Assembly: GCA_051984675.1 (NCBI GenBank)
Contig: JBPYFK010000139.1
Span: forward strand, 1 to 64,000
Reading direction: 5' to 3'
Length of the DNA stretch: 64,000 nucleotides
Source of the DNA: JBPYFK01 sp051984675
Lineage (GTDB): Bacteria; Actinomycetota; Actinomycetes; Mycobacteriales; Pseudonocardiaceae
Part shown: positions 32,122 through 41,277 of the stretch, one piece after another
Position numbering within the stretch: position 1 is the stretch's first letter
How the letters are laid out: each line of letters begins with the position of its first letter
The notes under the pieces: generated by a model
What the model was told of the DNA's origin: nothing
The model's input: only the letters and a program-made list of their open reading frames with translations
Database searches by the model: none
Made by a program: the position numbers and the translations under genes

Positions 32122-33556
32122 GGGTGCACGGGTCCTGGCACCCGTGGTTGACACTGGGGAGCACCTGATTCCGCACCAGCGCGCCAGTGCGGATGGTGCA
32201 CAACGCCACGATGCCGGCCAGCGCGCAAAGCAGCGCGGAAATCTCCATCGCGCGGACGAAACCCGGACCGAGCGCTCCGCTGGAAGCGGGATGGATTTCC
32301 GCGGCGAGCGGGAGCACGGCCACGGCCAGCAGACCCGCGATGCGGGAGATCGCGTTGTTCGTCCCGGAAGCCGCGCCCACCCGCTCTTCCGGGACGGATG
32401 CGAGCACGGTGGACGTCAGCGGAGCGACCGTGATCGCCAGGCCGAGGCCGAACACCACGACCGCCGGGAACACCGCCGACAGGTAGGTCGTCCCCGGCAC
32501 CACCCGAGTCATCAGCGCCAGCCCGGTGCCGGCGATCAGCGGCCCGACCGTCATCAGCACGCGCGGACCGATGCGCTGTGCCAATGCGCCCATGCGCGGG
32601 GACAGCAGCAGCATGATGATCGTGATCGGAAGCGTCGCCAGCCCCGCTTCCAGCGCGGAGAACCCGAGGGTCTGCTGCAGCTGCAGCGACAGCAGGAACA
32701 GCGCACCGGACAGCGCCGAGTACATCGCCAGCGTGGTCAGGCTGACGCCGTTGAACTGCGCCGACCGGAACAGCGTCATCGGGAGCAGGGGCGCGGGCTC
32801 TCGGGTCTCGACAACCACGAAGGCGACCAGACCCACCACGCCGACCGCTGCGGCGAGAGCGGTCAGCGGGGTCCAGCCCTCTGCCGGGACCTCGATGAGC
32901 GCGTAGACCACCCCGGCCAGCCCGAACGTCACGCTGGCCGCTCCGGCCAGGTCAGGACGGCCGGTGGCGGTCGGGTCACGTGACTCCGGCACATGCCGCA
33001 CGGTGACGAACACGGCAGCGGCGGCCAGGGGCAGGTTGATGAAGAACACCCAACGCCAGGACACCGCGTCGACCAGCCATCCGCCCAGCAGCGGGCCGAG
33101 CGCCGACGCCACGCCGGACATGCCCGCCCACGTTCCGATCGCCCGCCCCCGGTCGTCGTCCCGGATGGACGAGTCGATCAAGGCGAGGCTGCCCGGCACC
33201 AGCGCCGCCGCGCCGATGCCCTGCGCCAGGCGCGCCGCGACAAGCTCGCCGCCCGAACTCGCCACGCCGCAGGCCAGCGAGGCCAGCGTGAACGCCACCA
33301 GCCCGAACACGAACACCCGACGGCGGCCGTAGCGGTCGCCCATGGCCCCGCCCAGCAGCAGTAGCGCGCTGAGCGTGAGCAGGTACCCGTCGAGCACCCA
33401 CTGCTGCACAACCAGACCCCCGCCCAGCTCGCGGCCGATCGCTGGCAGCGCGACGTTGACCACGGTCGCGTCCAGGAACGCCATGCCCGAGCCGAGCACC
33501 GTCGCCACGATCAGCCACCGCCCACGCCCGGACCGCAGCGCCACCGGGCCCGTCAC
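32090..33556 (-). CDS. DHA2-family MFS drug exporter (14 TM)
   Basis: 488 aa. MAFLDATVVNVALPAIGREL is TM1 with motif D1, GGAMGDRYGRRRVFVFGL is motif A, and GMSGVASALGPLLGGWLVDA is motif C of H+ antiporters. About 14 hydrophobic segments place it in the EmrB/QacA (DHA2) group. The GTG at 33556 overlaps the ligase stop (GTGA at 33553-33556), so the two genes are translationally coupled, an odd functional pairing. The C-terminal ~25 residues run into sequence antisense to the FHA gene. Confidence 0.92.
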   Translation of the reverse strand: MTGPVALRSGRGRWLIVATVLGSGMAFLDATVVNVALPAIGRELGGGLVVQQWVLDGYLLTLSALLLLGGAMGDRYGRRRVFVFGLVAFTLASLACGVASSGGELVAARLAQGIGAAALVPGSLALIDSSIRDDDRGRAIGTWAGMSGVASALGPLLGGWLVDAVSWRWVFFINLPLAAAAVFVTVRHVPESRDPTATGRPDLAGAASVTFGLAGVVYALIEVPAEGWTPLTALAAAVGVVGLVAFVVVETREPAPLLPMTLFRSAQFNGVSLTTLAMYSALSGALFLLSLQLQQTLGFSALEAGLATLPITIIMLLLSPRMGALAQRIGPRVLMTVGPLIAGTGLALMTRVVPGTTYLSAVFPAVVVFGLGLAITVAPLTSTVLASVPEERVGAASGTNNAISRIAGLLAVAVLPLAAEIHPASSGALGPGFVRAMEISALLCALAGIVALCTIRTGALVRNQVLPSVNHGCQDPCTLKPPSPRSGS

Positions 33557-34551
33557 GACGGGATCACCTCTCGCGCGATCACCTCGTCGGGCCGCTTGTC
33601 CGGGCGAAGCCCCCGCCACACCGGCGCCCGCAGCCGCCCGTCCCGCGTCCACTGCCGGTACGCGACCTCCCCGACCAGCTCCGGGCGCACCCAGTGGGCG
33701 TTCCGGGCGTGCTCGCGCGGCACCGGGTCCGCGAACGGGCTGTGCCGCTGCGCGCGCTCGTCCAACTGGCGCTGGAGTTCACGCAGATGGGCATCGCTGA
33801 AGCCGGTGCCGACATGGCCCGCGTAGTGCAGCCCCTCGCCGCCGGGTACCCCGACCAGCAGCGACCCGAGGGTTCCCGCGCGGCGCCCCTCGCCAGGCTG
33901 CCAGCCGCCGATGATGACCTCCTGCGCCCGCAACACCGGGGTCTTGATCCAGTCACGCGAGCGGGCTCCGGGCCGGTAGTGCGACTCCAGCCGCTTGCAC
34001 ACGATCCCTTCCAGCTCGTGCTCCACGGCGATCCGCAGCAGCTGATCCGGCGGGAGATCGTCGTGGTAGTCGGGAACGCGTACCGGCGGCGGAGACGACA
34101 GCCCCAGCTCCGCCAGTCGCTCGCGCCGAACCCGGTACGGCTGGGCGAGCAGGCACTCGCCGTCGAGCCCGAGCAGGTCGAACACGAAGTACGCGACGGG
34201 CACCCCGCGTAGCAGCGCGGCCGTCGGCCGAGCGACGTGAATCCGGGACTGCAACTGCCCGAAGTCCGGCCGCCCCGCCCGGTTCAGGCTCACGATCTCG
34301 CCATCCAGCACCACCTGGTGGCCAGCCACCGCCTCGCACAGCGCCTTGAGCTCGGGATAGCCGCTGGTAATCGCGTTGCCCCGGCGCCCGACGACGATCA
34401 GTTCCTCGGCGCTTGCCTGCGCGAGAGCGCGGACACCGTCCCACTTGAACTCGACCGCCCACCCCCGCGCGTCCGCGGGCGGGCTCCCGGCGGTCGCCAG
34501 CATCGGCGCGAGGTCCAGCGCCGCCGGCATCCCACCCGAGCTGCGGCTCAC
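33553..34551 (-). CDS. ATP-dependent DNA ligase, LigC-type
   Basis: 332 aa from this GTG. Nucleotidyltransferase motifs: I EFKWDGVRAL (adenylated Lys in KWDG), III VVLDGEIV, IIIa AYFVFDLLGLDG, IV ELEGIVCKRL, V RDWIKTPVLRAQEV, followed by an OB domain (IIGGWQPGEGRRAGTLGSLL; HYAGHVGTGFSDAHLRELQR; VRPELVGEVAYRQWTRDGRL). No polymerase or nuclease domain, so it is a stand-alone LigC/LigD-ligase-like enzyme of non-homologous end joining or base repair. The start could also be GTG 34578 or ATG 34530. No Ku gene nearby. Confidence 0.93.
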   Translation of the reverse strand: MSRSSGGMPAALDLAPMLATAGSPPADARGWAVEFKWDGVRALAQASAEELIVVGRRGNAITSGYPELKALCEAVAGHQVVLDGEIVSLNRAGRPDFGQLQSRIHVARPTAALLRGVPVAYFVFDLLGLDGECLLAQPYRVRRERLAELGLSSPPPVRVPDYHDDLPPDQLLRIAVEHELEGIVCKRLESHYRPGARSRDWIKTPVLRAQEVIIGGWQPGEGRRAGTLGSLLVGVPGGEGLHYAGHVGTGFSDAHLRELQRQLDERAQRHSPFADPVPREHARNAHWVRPELVGEVAYRQWTRDGRLRAPVWRGLRPDKRPDEVIAREVIPS

Positions 34552-34695
34552 GCCGCCATGGTCCGCTCCCGAGAACACCCGGACAACCGCGAGTCGGCGG
34601 TAATCCCGGTTGTCGAGGTCCGGCCGGTAACCCGCTTCCCAGGCGCCGCGCCGCCTGCGGTCCAGATAGGACAGTCCACGGTCCTGGCGCCCCCT

Positions 34696-35625
34696 TCAGT
34701 GCTGCTGCGATTCCCACTGGTCGCGAAGAAGCTGTTGCAGCTGTGAGCGCTGCGGACGCCAGCCGAGCGCGCGCAGCTTGGCGGTGTCGGCGTGCAGTTC
34801 CGGCGACTCGGCGGGCTTGGGCGGGTGGTACTGGACGGGCACGTCCACGCCGGTCGCGGTCGAGGCCGCCGCGATAATCTCGCTGACGCTGGCCGGCGTC
34901 GCCCCGACGTTGAACACCTCGTGCCGGCCGAACTGGCACGCCTCCAGCGCCAGCACGAACGCGCGGGCGATGTCCGCGATGTGCACGTAGTCGCGCACGG
35001 CCGAGCCGTCGCCGAAGACGTCGACATGCGGGATACGCCCGGCGGCAGCGGTCAGGACGCGTGGGATGACGCGTGTCTCGTCCGGGTCGCCGTGCCCTTC
35101 CACCGCTCCGGCGGCGTTGAAGATCCGCAGTGTCGCCGCACCGACCTGCCCAGCGTCCGCGACCCACCGCAACAGCTCCTCGGCGGCCAGTTTCGTCGCG
35201 GCGTAGGGACTTCGCGGGTCGGGCGGGGTGCTTTCGGGGATCGGCTGCGTTGCCGGCGCGCCATAGACGCTGGCGGTGGAAGCGAACACGACTCGCGGGC
35301 GGGTGCCTTCGGAGGTCGCCGCACTCACCAGCGCGTCCAGCAAGGTGGCCGTGCCACCCACGTTGACCCGGTAGAAACGAGCCGGCTGCGCGACGGACTC
35401 CCGAACCCGCGTCAGCCCACCCAGGTGGATCACCGCGTCGGCCCCGCGCACGGCGTTCGTCACGGCGGAGGCGTCGAGCAGGTGGCCGTGGTGCAACTCC
35501 ACGTCCTCGAACCCCACCGGCTGGGTGTGGTGCACCAACGCGGCCACCCGGTACGCCCCTCGACGCAACTCCGGGACCAGGGCCCGGCCGAGGTAGCCAC
35601 TGGCTCCCGTGACGAGAACCCGCAT
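34696..35625 (-). CDS. NAD-dependent epimerase/dehydratase (UDP-glucose 4-epimerase-like SDR)
   Basis: 309-aa extended SDR. MRVLVTGASGYLGRALVPEL is the TGxxGxxG NAD-binding motif, FASTASVYG carries the catalytic Ser/Thr, and SPYAATKLAAEELL is the YxxxK motif. RIFNAAGAVEGHGDPDETRV and VFGDGSAVRDYVHIADIARA are typical of GalE/dTDP-glucose dehydratase relatives. Precise sugar unknown. Likely its own transcript upstream of the ligase (144-bp gap). Confidence 0.92.
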   Translation of the reverse strand: MRVLVTGASGYLGRALVPELRRGAYRVAALVHHTQPVGFEDVELHHGHLLDASAVTNAVRGADAVIHLGGLTRVRESVAQPARFYRVNVGGTATLLDALVSAATSEGTRPRVVFASTASVYGAPATQPIPESTPPDPRSPYAATKLAAEELLRWVADAGQVGAATLRIFNAAGAVEGHGDPDETRVIPRVLTAAAGRIPHVDVFGDGSAVRDYVHIADIARAFVLALEACQFGRHEVFNVGATPASVSEIIAAASTATGVDVPVQYHPPKPAESPELHADTAKLRALGWRPQRSQLQQLLRDQWESQQH

Positions 35626-35703
35626 GCTCCCATCCCAGCAGATGCCCGCCGACTCAGCTGGGCAAGTAGTCCGCAGCGGACCGGTAGCCCGCAGCTGGGC
35701 AGG

Positions 35704-35934
35704 TCAGCCGCTTTCCACCCCCACGTACCGGAATCGCCAGGTGCCGTCCGCTGCCTTGTCGTCCCGCTCGTACACCAGCTGCGGCGGCACCTGCCCGGTA
35801 CGCAAGGGGCCATTGTCCGGCCGTCGCGCCGGGACCGTGAAGCGGGGTACCGGAGCACCGGCCGCGTTCGTCGGGACGCTGACCTCGTGCCCGTCTTCCG
35901 GGCCGCCACGCAGGAGGACGCGGACCGTTCCCAT
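35704..35934 (-). CDS. Small conserved-looking hypothetical protein
   Basis: 76 aa, begins MGTVRVLLRGGPEDGHEVSV and ends WRFRYVGVESG. No membrane segment or known motif; the GGPEDG turn followed by strand-like stretches suggests a small beta protein. The ATG is preceded by gggag at good spacing. Stands alone between the epimerase gene and a 643-bp empty region that carries nested inverted repeats just upstream. Confidence 0.65.
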   Translation of the reverse strand: MGTVRVLLRGGPEDGHEVSVPTNAAGAPVPRFTVPARRPDNGPLRTGQVPPQLVYERDDKAADGTWRFRYVGVESG

Positions 35935-36577
35935 TCGATGGCTCCCTTCCAGTCAAATGACCAGCGGCAACCGGTATTGACTGGTCAGCATCGGCGATCG
36001 TTCCTCGGTTCACTTGATCGTGTGGACGTAGTGATCTTGGTGCGTTGCGTGGAGTAACGAACACCGGGGGTCGGCTCTCCCAGAGATCGAGCCGGACACA
36101 TACCGTCCCGATGTCCCCGAATCGGGCGGTACTGGACATGCGTGACACAGCAGCCGGAGGGAAAGTGGTGGGCAGCATCTCTGGCTGACGCCCTTCGGGC
36201 TTGGGAGGTCGGTATGCGTCGACAGCCGTGGTCTCGGGAACGGCAAGCAGCGCGCATGCGCCCTCTGTTACACCAGCGACCGAACGGCGTCCTCCGCGCG
36301 AGACCGGTCGCTGCCGCCTGGTAACACCCAGTGGCGGCAGCGCGATATTCCGGCTGACAACTCGTCCGTGCCAGAGGGGTTCTGGGGGTGGCCGGGCCAA
36401 CGTCTTCCGCGCGTTTCGCCGGTTTCGTACTTCAGATGCGGTAGGCGAATTTCGGCACCAAGTACGGTGCCCAAGATTGCCTTCTTCGCGAAACTGGACC
36501 ACACGCGGCCATTCCGGGAATTCCGGCGTCGGCCAGTGGCTTATCCCAGCTTGATCGTGATAGGGAGCACGTGGGCA
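35935..36577. other. 643-bp region without a recognisable gene
   Basis: Several overlapping frames of 60-164 codons are open in both directions but show no motif, no ribosome binding site and mixed codon bias. Base composition is less GC-rich than flanking genes, notably 35985-36070 and 36420-36480. It may be a decayed gene or a transferred fragment. The inverted repeats at its left edge are listed separately. Confidence 0.5.
35949..35987. promoter_or_regulatory. Nested inverted repeats upstream of the 76-aa gene
   Basis: ccagtcaa (35949-35956) pairs with ttgactgg (35977-35984), and tgaccag (35958-35964) pairs with ctggtca (35981-35987). The two stems share the right arm and are mutually exclusive. 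Located 15 bp upstream of the minus-strand ATG at 35934. Operator pair or alternative RNA fold. Confidence 0.45.
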
Positions 36578-36862
36578 ATGCGGAATCAGATCGCGGGGCC
36601 AAACGAGATCGCGCCAAACGAGATCGCACTGCACGGTCGCCATCGGGCCTACCTGCGAGCCGTTCTGGACGGGCGTGCGGAGATGACCTGCAGCTGCGAA
36701 CCGGACCTCTACGTGGACGGCTTGGCCTGCTGCGACCAGATCGCCGCTCACCAGCTCGCCGATGCCCACCTGATCACCCCGGCCCGCCCCGGGACACCGG
36801 ACCAGCGAGTGCCAGCCGCCCTGACGCCGGAAGGCAACGCTCTCGTCGCGACCTGGGCGTAG
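36578..36862 (+). CDS. Hypothetical 94-aa protein
   Basis: Begins MRNQIAGPNEIAPNEIALHG; residues 8-17 are a duplicated PNEIA unit from a 15-bp DNA repeat. The middle has a cysteine pair and single (TCSCEPDLYVDGLACCDQIA) and ends TPEGNALVATWA, resembling small actinobacterial proteins of unknown function. ATG at 36578 with agggag about 10 nt upstream; the same frame is open back to 36368, but that part looks non-coding. Confidence 0.6.
   Translation: MRNQIAGPNEIAPNEIALHGRHRAYLRAVLDGRAEMTCSCEPDLYVDGLACCDQIAAHQLADAHLITPARPGTPDQRVPAALTPEGNALVATWA
36599..36628. repeat. 15-bp in-frame tandem duplication
   Basis: ccaaacgagatcgcg and ccaaacgagatcgca are adjacent and differ in the last base; they encode PNEIA twice near the N-terminus of the 94-aa protein. 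Confidence 0.9.
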
Positions 36863-36936
36863 CGATCGAGTCGCAGCCGATCCGGCCATCGAGATCTCGT
36901 AGAAAGTGACCGGTAAGGCGCCATAGAGTGGCGTTC

Positions 36937-37790
36937 ATGACGCACGGTCCAGAAACCGCGGAGTCAGTCCCCCAAGGAGTCGGGCGCACCGCGATCGGAG
37001 TCGCACACGTTCGCGCGGAAGAAAGCCGCCGTCCCGACCGGCTCTTCCACGATCCCTACGCCGAGGCGTTTGTCGCCGCCGCTCCCAACACGCTTCCCAC
37101 CGAGCACGAAGCCTCCCACGATCTTGCGGCCTGGGGCGCGGAATGGGCGGTGCACGCGACCATCCGAACCCGGTTCTTCGACGACTACCTCCTGGCCGCC
37201 GGTGCCGCTGGCTGCCGCCAGGTCGTCCTGCTGGCGGCCGGTCTGGACACCCGCGCCTTGCGCCTGGACTGGCCGGAAGGCACCCGGGTCTTCGAACTCG
37301 ACTTGCCCGACATGCTGACGTTCAAGGAACGCGTGCTCGCCGACCACCCGTCCCGGCCAGCCCCCGCGCCGTGCGAACGCACGACAGTCGCCGTTGACCT
37401 TCGCGCGGACTGGCCGGCGGCGCTCACCGGCGCGGGATTCGACCCGTCCCAGCCCACGGCATGGCTCGCCGAAGGACTGCTCATTACCTCACCGCGAGTG
37501 AAGTGACCAGCCTTCTCACCAGAGTGGGTGACCTCTCCGTCTTGGGCAGCCAGTTCTCCTGTGAGCACCGAACGACCGACAAGACCCAGTTCCACGAGCG
37601 AATGCGCAAGATACCGGCGCTGGACTTCGTGACGTCGCTGTGGCGAGGCGGACTCGGGACGGAGACACCCGACTGGCTCACGCGGCATGGCTGGGAGGTC
37701 CAGTTGCACGAACGCGCCGAACTGGCCGCCTCCTACGGACGCCCGGTCACCTCCGCCTCCGACGGAGGGTTCCTCACGGCCACTCGCTGA
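36937..37790 (+). pseudogene. TIGR00027-type SAM-dependent methyltransferase broken by a frameshift
   Basis: The first frame (36937-37506) encodes the N-terminal two thirds: GVGRTAIGVAHVRAEESRRP, FHDPYAEAF, QVVLLAAGLDTRALRLDWPE (SAM motif GLDTR), VFELDLPDML and AWLAEGLLI. It then runs out of frame to a stop. The next frame, open to 37790, continues with LTASEVTSLLTRVGDLS, GGLGTETPDWLTRHGWEVQL and GFLTATR, the C-terminal part. The junction reads ctgctcattacctcaccg; one extra base there (ctcatttacctc, giving LLIYLTASEV) restores a ~285-aa protein. One-base deletion, or a sequencing error. Confidence 0.85.
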
Positions 37791-37931
37791 ACCCAGCGAC
37801 CCGCTGAACGCAGGCACAAAGGCCCATGTGTAGCCGCCGCTGGGACTGTTACGCCAGTACGAGGCCGCGTGACACAGCGCGGCGCACAGGGGCCTAGCCC
37901 GTACGGGTCACACTGGCGTGAGGGGGCGACC

Positions 37932-39128
37932 ATGGACGAGAGACCTCGACCGCGGTCGCGCCGGCCGGGCCGGTCGATTGTGGTCGCCGTGACGGTCGCG
38001 GCGGCAGTGCTCGGTGCTGCCGGGATCGGCCACACCGTGTGGTCGCAGGCAGCACGGCTGGTGCAGGACGGAGCGCTGGCCGCCGGGCCGCAGCCGGTGC
38101 CCCGATTCGAGCCACCGCCGAGTGGACCCCTGGACGATGACGCCATCGCCCAACGGGTCGACCCCGGACTGGTCGACATCACGACGCGGTTCACCGACCA
38201 GCCAGCCGGCGCCGCCGCGACCGGAATGGTGCTCACCCCCACCGGCGAGGTGCTCACGAACAACCACGTCATCGACGGGGCCAGCAACATCAGCGTCACC
38301 GACGTCGGCAACGGCCGCACCTACGACGCCACCGTGGTCGGGTATGACCGCTCGGACGACGTCGCGGTGCTCCAGATGCAGGGCGCGTCCCGGCTGCGCA
38401 CTGTGGACATCGGGGATTCCTCGCTGGTCGGCGTCGGCGATCCGGTGCTCGCGCTCGGCAACGCCGGTGGTCGCGGAGGTACCCCGGTGTCCGCTGACGG
38501 GCGGGTGGCCGGGTTGAACCGGACGATCATCGCCAGCGACGACGCCGCCGGCAACGTGCAGCGGCTGACAGACATGATCCAGGTCAGCGCCAACCTGCAA
38601 CCCGGAGACTCGGGCGGTCCGCTGGTGAACTCCCGTGGGGAGGCGATCGGGATGAACACGGCCGCACCCGAGACCGGCCCGGGTGACCGGGGTCAACCGT
38701 CCCCGCAGACCGGTTTCGCCATCGCCATCGGCAAGGCCATGGCGATCAGTTCCCAGATCCGCTCCGGCACATCATCGTCCACTGTGCACATCGGGCCGAC
38801 CGGGTTCATCGGCATCCGAACGGCCCCGGCCGGCAGCGGCTCGGACGAGGGGGACAGCAACGGCTCCGGCGACAACCCGAACGGGCCGCTCGGCGGCACT
38901 GGCGCCGCGGTCGTCTCGGTCATTCCCGACTCTCCCGCGGAACGCGCCGGGTTACGGTCCGGCGACGTCATCGTGGCCCTGGACAGCGACACGGTCGACT
39001 CGCCGACGACACTGACCAACCTGATGTTGCGCCACCACCCGTCCGACGACGTGTGGCTGACGTGGGTCGACCGCTCTGGCCACCGGCACTCCGCGGTCAC
39101 CCGACTCTCCACCGGCCCACCGAGCTGA
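37932..39128 (+). CDS. HtrA/DegP-like S1C serine protease with PDZ domain
   Basis: 398 aa. A basic N-terminus and one signal-anchor helix (SIVVAVTVAAAVLGAAG, ~15-32) direct it to the outer face of the membrane. The trypsin-like domain has His112 (LTNNHVIDG), Asp143 (RSDDVAVLQ) and Ser227 (QPGDSGGPL). After a Gly/Ser/Asp-rich linker (~300-320), a C-terminal PDZ domain reads VVSVIPDSPAERAGLRSGDV. Envelope protein quality control is the expected role. ATG at 37932 with aggggg upstream; the frame extends to 37869 without support. It is followed 44 bp later by a small membrane protein. Confidence 0.95.
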   Translation: MDERPRPRSRRPGRSIVVAVTVAAAVLGAAGIGHTVWSQAARLVQDGALAAGPQPVPRFEPPPSGPLDDDAIAQRVDPGLVDITTRFTDQPAGAAATGMVLTPTGEVLTNNHVIDGASNISVTDVGNGRTYDATVVGYDRSDDVAVLQMQGASRLRTVDIGDSSLVGVGDPVLALGNAGGRGGTPVSADGRVAGLNRTIIASDDAAGNVQRLTDMIQVSANLQPGDSGGPLVNSRGEAIGMNTAAPETGPGDRGQPSPQTGFAIAIGKAMAISSQIRSGTSSSTVHIGPTGFIGIRTAPAGSGSDEGDSNGSGDNPNGPLGGTGAAVVSVIPDSPAERAGLRSGDVIVALDSDTVDSPTTLTNLMLRHHPSDDVWLTWVDRSGHRHSAVTRLSTGPPS

Positions 39129-39172
39129 CCCCAGGCATTCTGGAGGGGAGGCGGCGGTCGGAGGTGAGGATT

Positions 39173-39418
39173 ATGCCTGATAACGCGCAGACGGTGGCCA
39201 CCGATCAGATCGGCAGGCAGGTGGAACTGCCCGTGATCGGGGCGGTGAGGGTGCCGCCACCGCAGCGGCTGGTCTACTTCGCGGGGCTCGGCGTGCTGGC
39301 CGCGTTCGGCGTCATCGACTGGCCGGTCGCGCTGGTCATCGGGATCGGCCACCTGCTGGCCGACCAGCACTGGTCCGGTGTCGTCCAAGGGCTCGGAGAA
39401 GCCATCGAGGAGGTGTGA
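39173..39418 (+). CDS. Small membrane protein downstream of htrA-like gene
   Basis: 81 aa: a soluble N-terminus (MPDNAQTVATDQIGRQVELP) and one or two hydrophobic segments (LVYFAGLGVLAAFGVIDWPV, ALVIGIGHLLA). ATG 39173 is preceded by ggaggtgagg. The 44-bp gap and strand suggest co-transcription with the HtrA-like protease. Function unknown. Confidence 0.75.
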   Translation: MPDNAQTVATDQIGRQVELPVIGAVRVPPPQRLVYFAGLGVLAAFGVIDWPVALVIGIGHLLADQHWSGVVQGLGEAIEEV

Positions 39419-39558
39419 CCGGTTGTCCTGTCTGCCGCCACACCCCGATTCACCTGGGCTGAAGCTACTCTCAAGTAGCTGACCGTTCACCGAACGTCGC
39501 TACTCCAGACGGAGTGATAGCACGCAGCGTGAGCAACCAAAGCTGCTACTCAACGCCT

Positions 39559-39586
39559 GTGATCACCCCTTGCGGACAGTGATCAC
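39559..39586. terminator. Repeated GTGATCAC palindromes between convergent genes
   Basis: gtgatcac occurs at 39559-39566 and 39579-39586. Each copy is self-complementary and the two can also pair with each other across 12 nt. The second copy overlaps the antiporter stop codon. Terminator or protein-binding site. Confidence 0.35.
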
Positions 39587-41160
39587 GGGTAGTCGTCACC
39601 CAGGCCCGCGTGTTCGAGGTCGAGGATGCGCTGGATATGGCGACGGGTGTCGTCCGTGATCACGCCGACGTCGTACAGCCGGTTCAGCTCGGTGCTTTCC
39701 ACGGCCAGCAGGTCCCGGCGCAGCTGCCGGTAGGTGCGCGCCGGTGACGATGTCGGCTCGGCCTCGTCGTCCGCGTCCACGTCATGTTGCTGAACGCGCT
39801 TGATGCGCGCCTGCCAGCTCCGCCGCAGCTCCTTGATCACGAACACCGGTGCGGTTTCCGACTCCTCCAGCTGGTCCAGATGGGACAGGCCGGCACGCGC
39901 CAGGCGCAGCCGCGCCTCGAGGTGCTCCTGCCGGACGTCGTCCGTGGTCCGCGCGATGCCCGCGCGCCGGACCAGCGGAGCAAGCGTGAAACCCTGCACG
40001 ACCAGGGTGACCACGATGACCGCGGTGGTCAGCACCATCACCAGGTCCCGGTGCGGCACCAGGGCTCCGCTGCTGGTCGTCAGCGGAATCGACAGAGCCG
40101 CAGCCAGCGGCACGACACCCCGGGCACCCGCCCACGAGACCACGGCGGGCATCTGCCACGACGGGCGAACTCCCCTGCGCCGCTGCAAGATCGCCGACAG
40201 CGGGAACACCCACACGAACCGGACGACGACGAGTGCCACCGCGATCGCGAGCGCCTGCGTCGGCCACCGGATGTCGGTCCCCGCCAGTCCACGCACGAGC
40301 GCGGGCAACTGCAGGCCGATCAGACCGAAAACGACGCTCTCCAGCAGGAACACGACGGTCTGGTACACCGCGTCGACCTGTAGCCGGATCTGCGCGTTGG
40401 TCAGCCGGTGCGCCTGGGTGCCGAGGATGACGCTGGCCGTGACGACCGCGGTCACGCCCGACGAGCGCACGGACTCGGCCAGCACGTAGGCGGCGTAGGG
40501 CGTGACCAGGACGACCACAGTCTCCAGCACCGGGTCCTCGGTGCGCCGCCGGACGAGGTACGCGCCGCCCGCGACGATGCCGCCGGCGAGCACACCACCC
40601 CCTGCGAGCAGCACGAACTGCGCGAGCGTGTTCCCCCACGTGACCACTCCAGCCGCGATCACCAACGACAACGCGACCCGGAACAGCAGCAGGCTCGTCG
40701 CGTCGTTGAACAGGCTCTCGGCCTGCACCAGCGCCTGCACCCGGGGCGGCAGGGCCAGCCGACGACCCAGCGCGGTCACCGCCACCGGGTCGGTGCTGGC
40801 CAGCACCGACCCGAGCATGAACGCCATCGCGGGCGGCAGCGGCGTCAACGCGTACGCGACGCCGCCGATGGCCGCCGCGGAGACGAGCACGAGTCCGACC
40901 GCGAGCACGGTGACCGGCCGCCACACCGCCCGCAGATCACGCCAGGGCAACTCCTCCCCAGCCGCGAAAAGCAAGGGTGGCAGCACGACCAGGCTGACAA
41001 TGTCGGGAGTGACCGCGATCGGGGGCACGCCGGGCAACAGGCCGACGATCACACCCGCGACCACCAGGAGGGAAGGCGCCGGGACGCGTAAGCGACGAGC
41101 GAAGGTGGCCACGACCGTGGCCAGCACCACCAAGAACAGAACCGTCTCGACACTACGCAT
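39583..41160 (-). CDS. CPA1-family Na+/H+ antiporter
   Basis: 525 aa, ~12 transmembrane helices then a cytoplasmic tail. LVVLPPLLFAAGEELPWRDL, LGSVLASTDPVAVTALGRRL and ALVQAESLFNDATSLLLFRV (ND motif) are CPA1/NhaP signatures, and VVSWAGARGVVPLAAALSIP is the arginine-containing TM. The ~120-residue C-terminus is charged and partly helical (EHLEARLRLARAGLSHLDQL), a likely regulatory domain. ATG 41160 chosen; frame extends to 41232. Expected role in pH and sodium homeostasis, fitting the ectoine genes in an organism facing salt stress (inference). Confidence 0.94.
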   Translation of the reverse strand: MRSVETVLFLVVLATVVATFARRLRVPAPSLLVVAGVIVGLLPGVPPIAVTPDIVSLVVLPPLLFAAGEELPWRDLRAVWRPVTVLAVGLVLVSAAAIGGVAYALTPLPPAMAFMLGSVLASTDPVAVTALGRRLALPPRVQALVQAESLFNDATSLLLFRVALSLVIAAGVVTWGNTLAQFVLLAGGGVLAGGIVAGGAYLVRRRTEDPVLETVVVLVTPYAAYVLAESVRSSGVTAVVTASVILGTQAHRLTNAQIRLQVDAVYQTVVFLLESVVFGLIGLQLPALVRGLAGTDIRWPTQALAIAVALVVVRFVWVFPLSAILQRRRGVRPSWQMPAVVSWAGARGVVPLAAALSIPLTTSSGALVPHRDLVMVLTTAVIVVTLVVQGFTLAPLVRRAGIARTTDDVRQEHLEARLRLARAGLSHLDQLEESETAPVFVIKELRRSWQARIKRVQQHDVDADDEAEPTSSPARTYRQLRRDLLAVESTELNRLYDVGVITDDTRRHIQRILDLEHAGLGDDYP

Positions 41161-41277
41161 GACCGGTGCCCGCCCCTTCGTAGGCCCGTTCCGTAATGCC
41201 GACCAGACTTCCCGGCGCGCCGTTGTCCACACAGCTTACTTGAGCGCGTTGGCCAGCGGAAACGGGTGGTTACGCGG

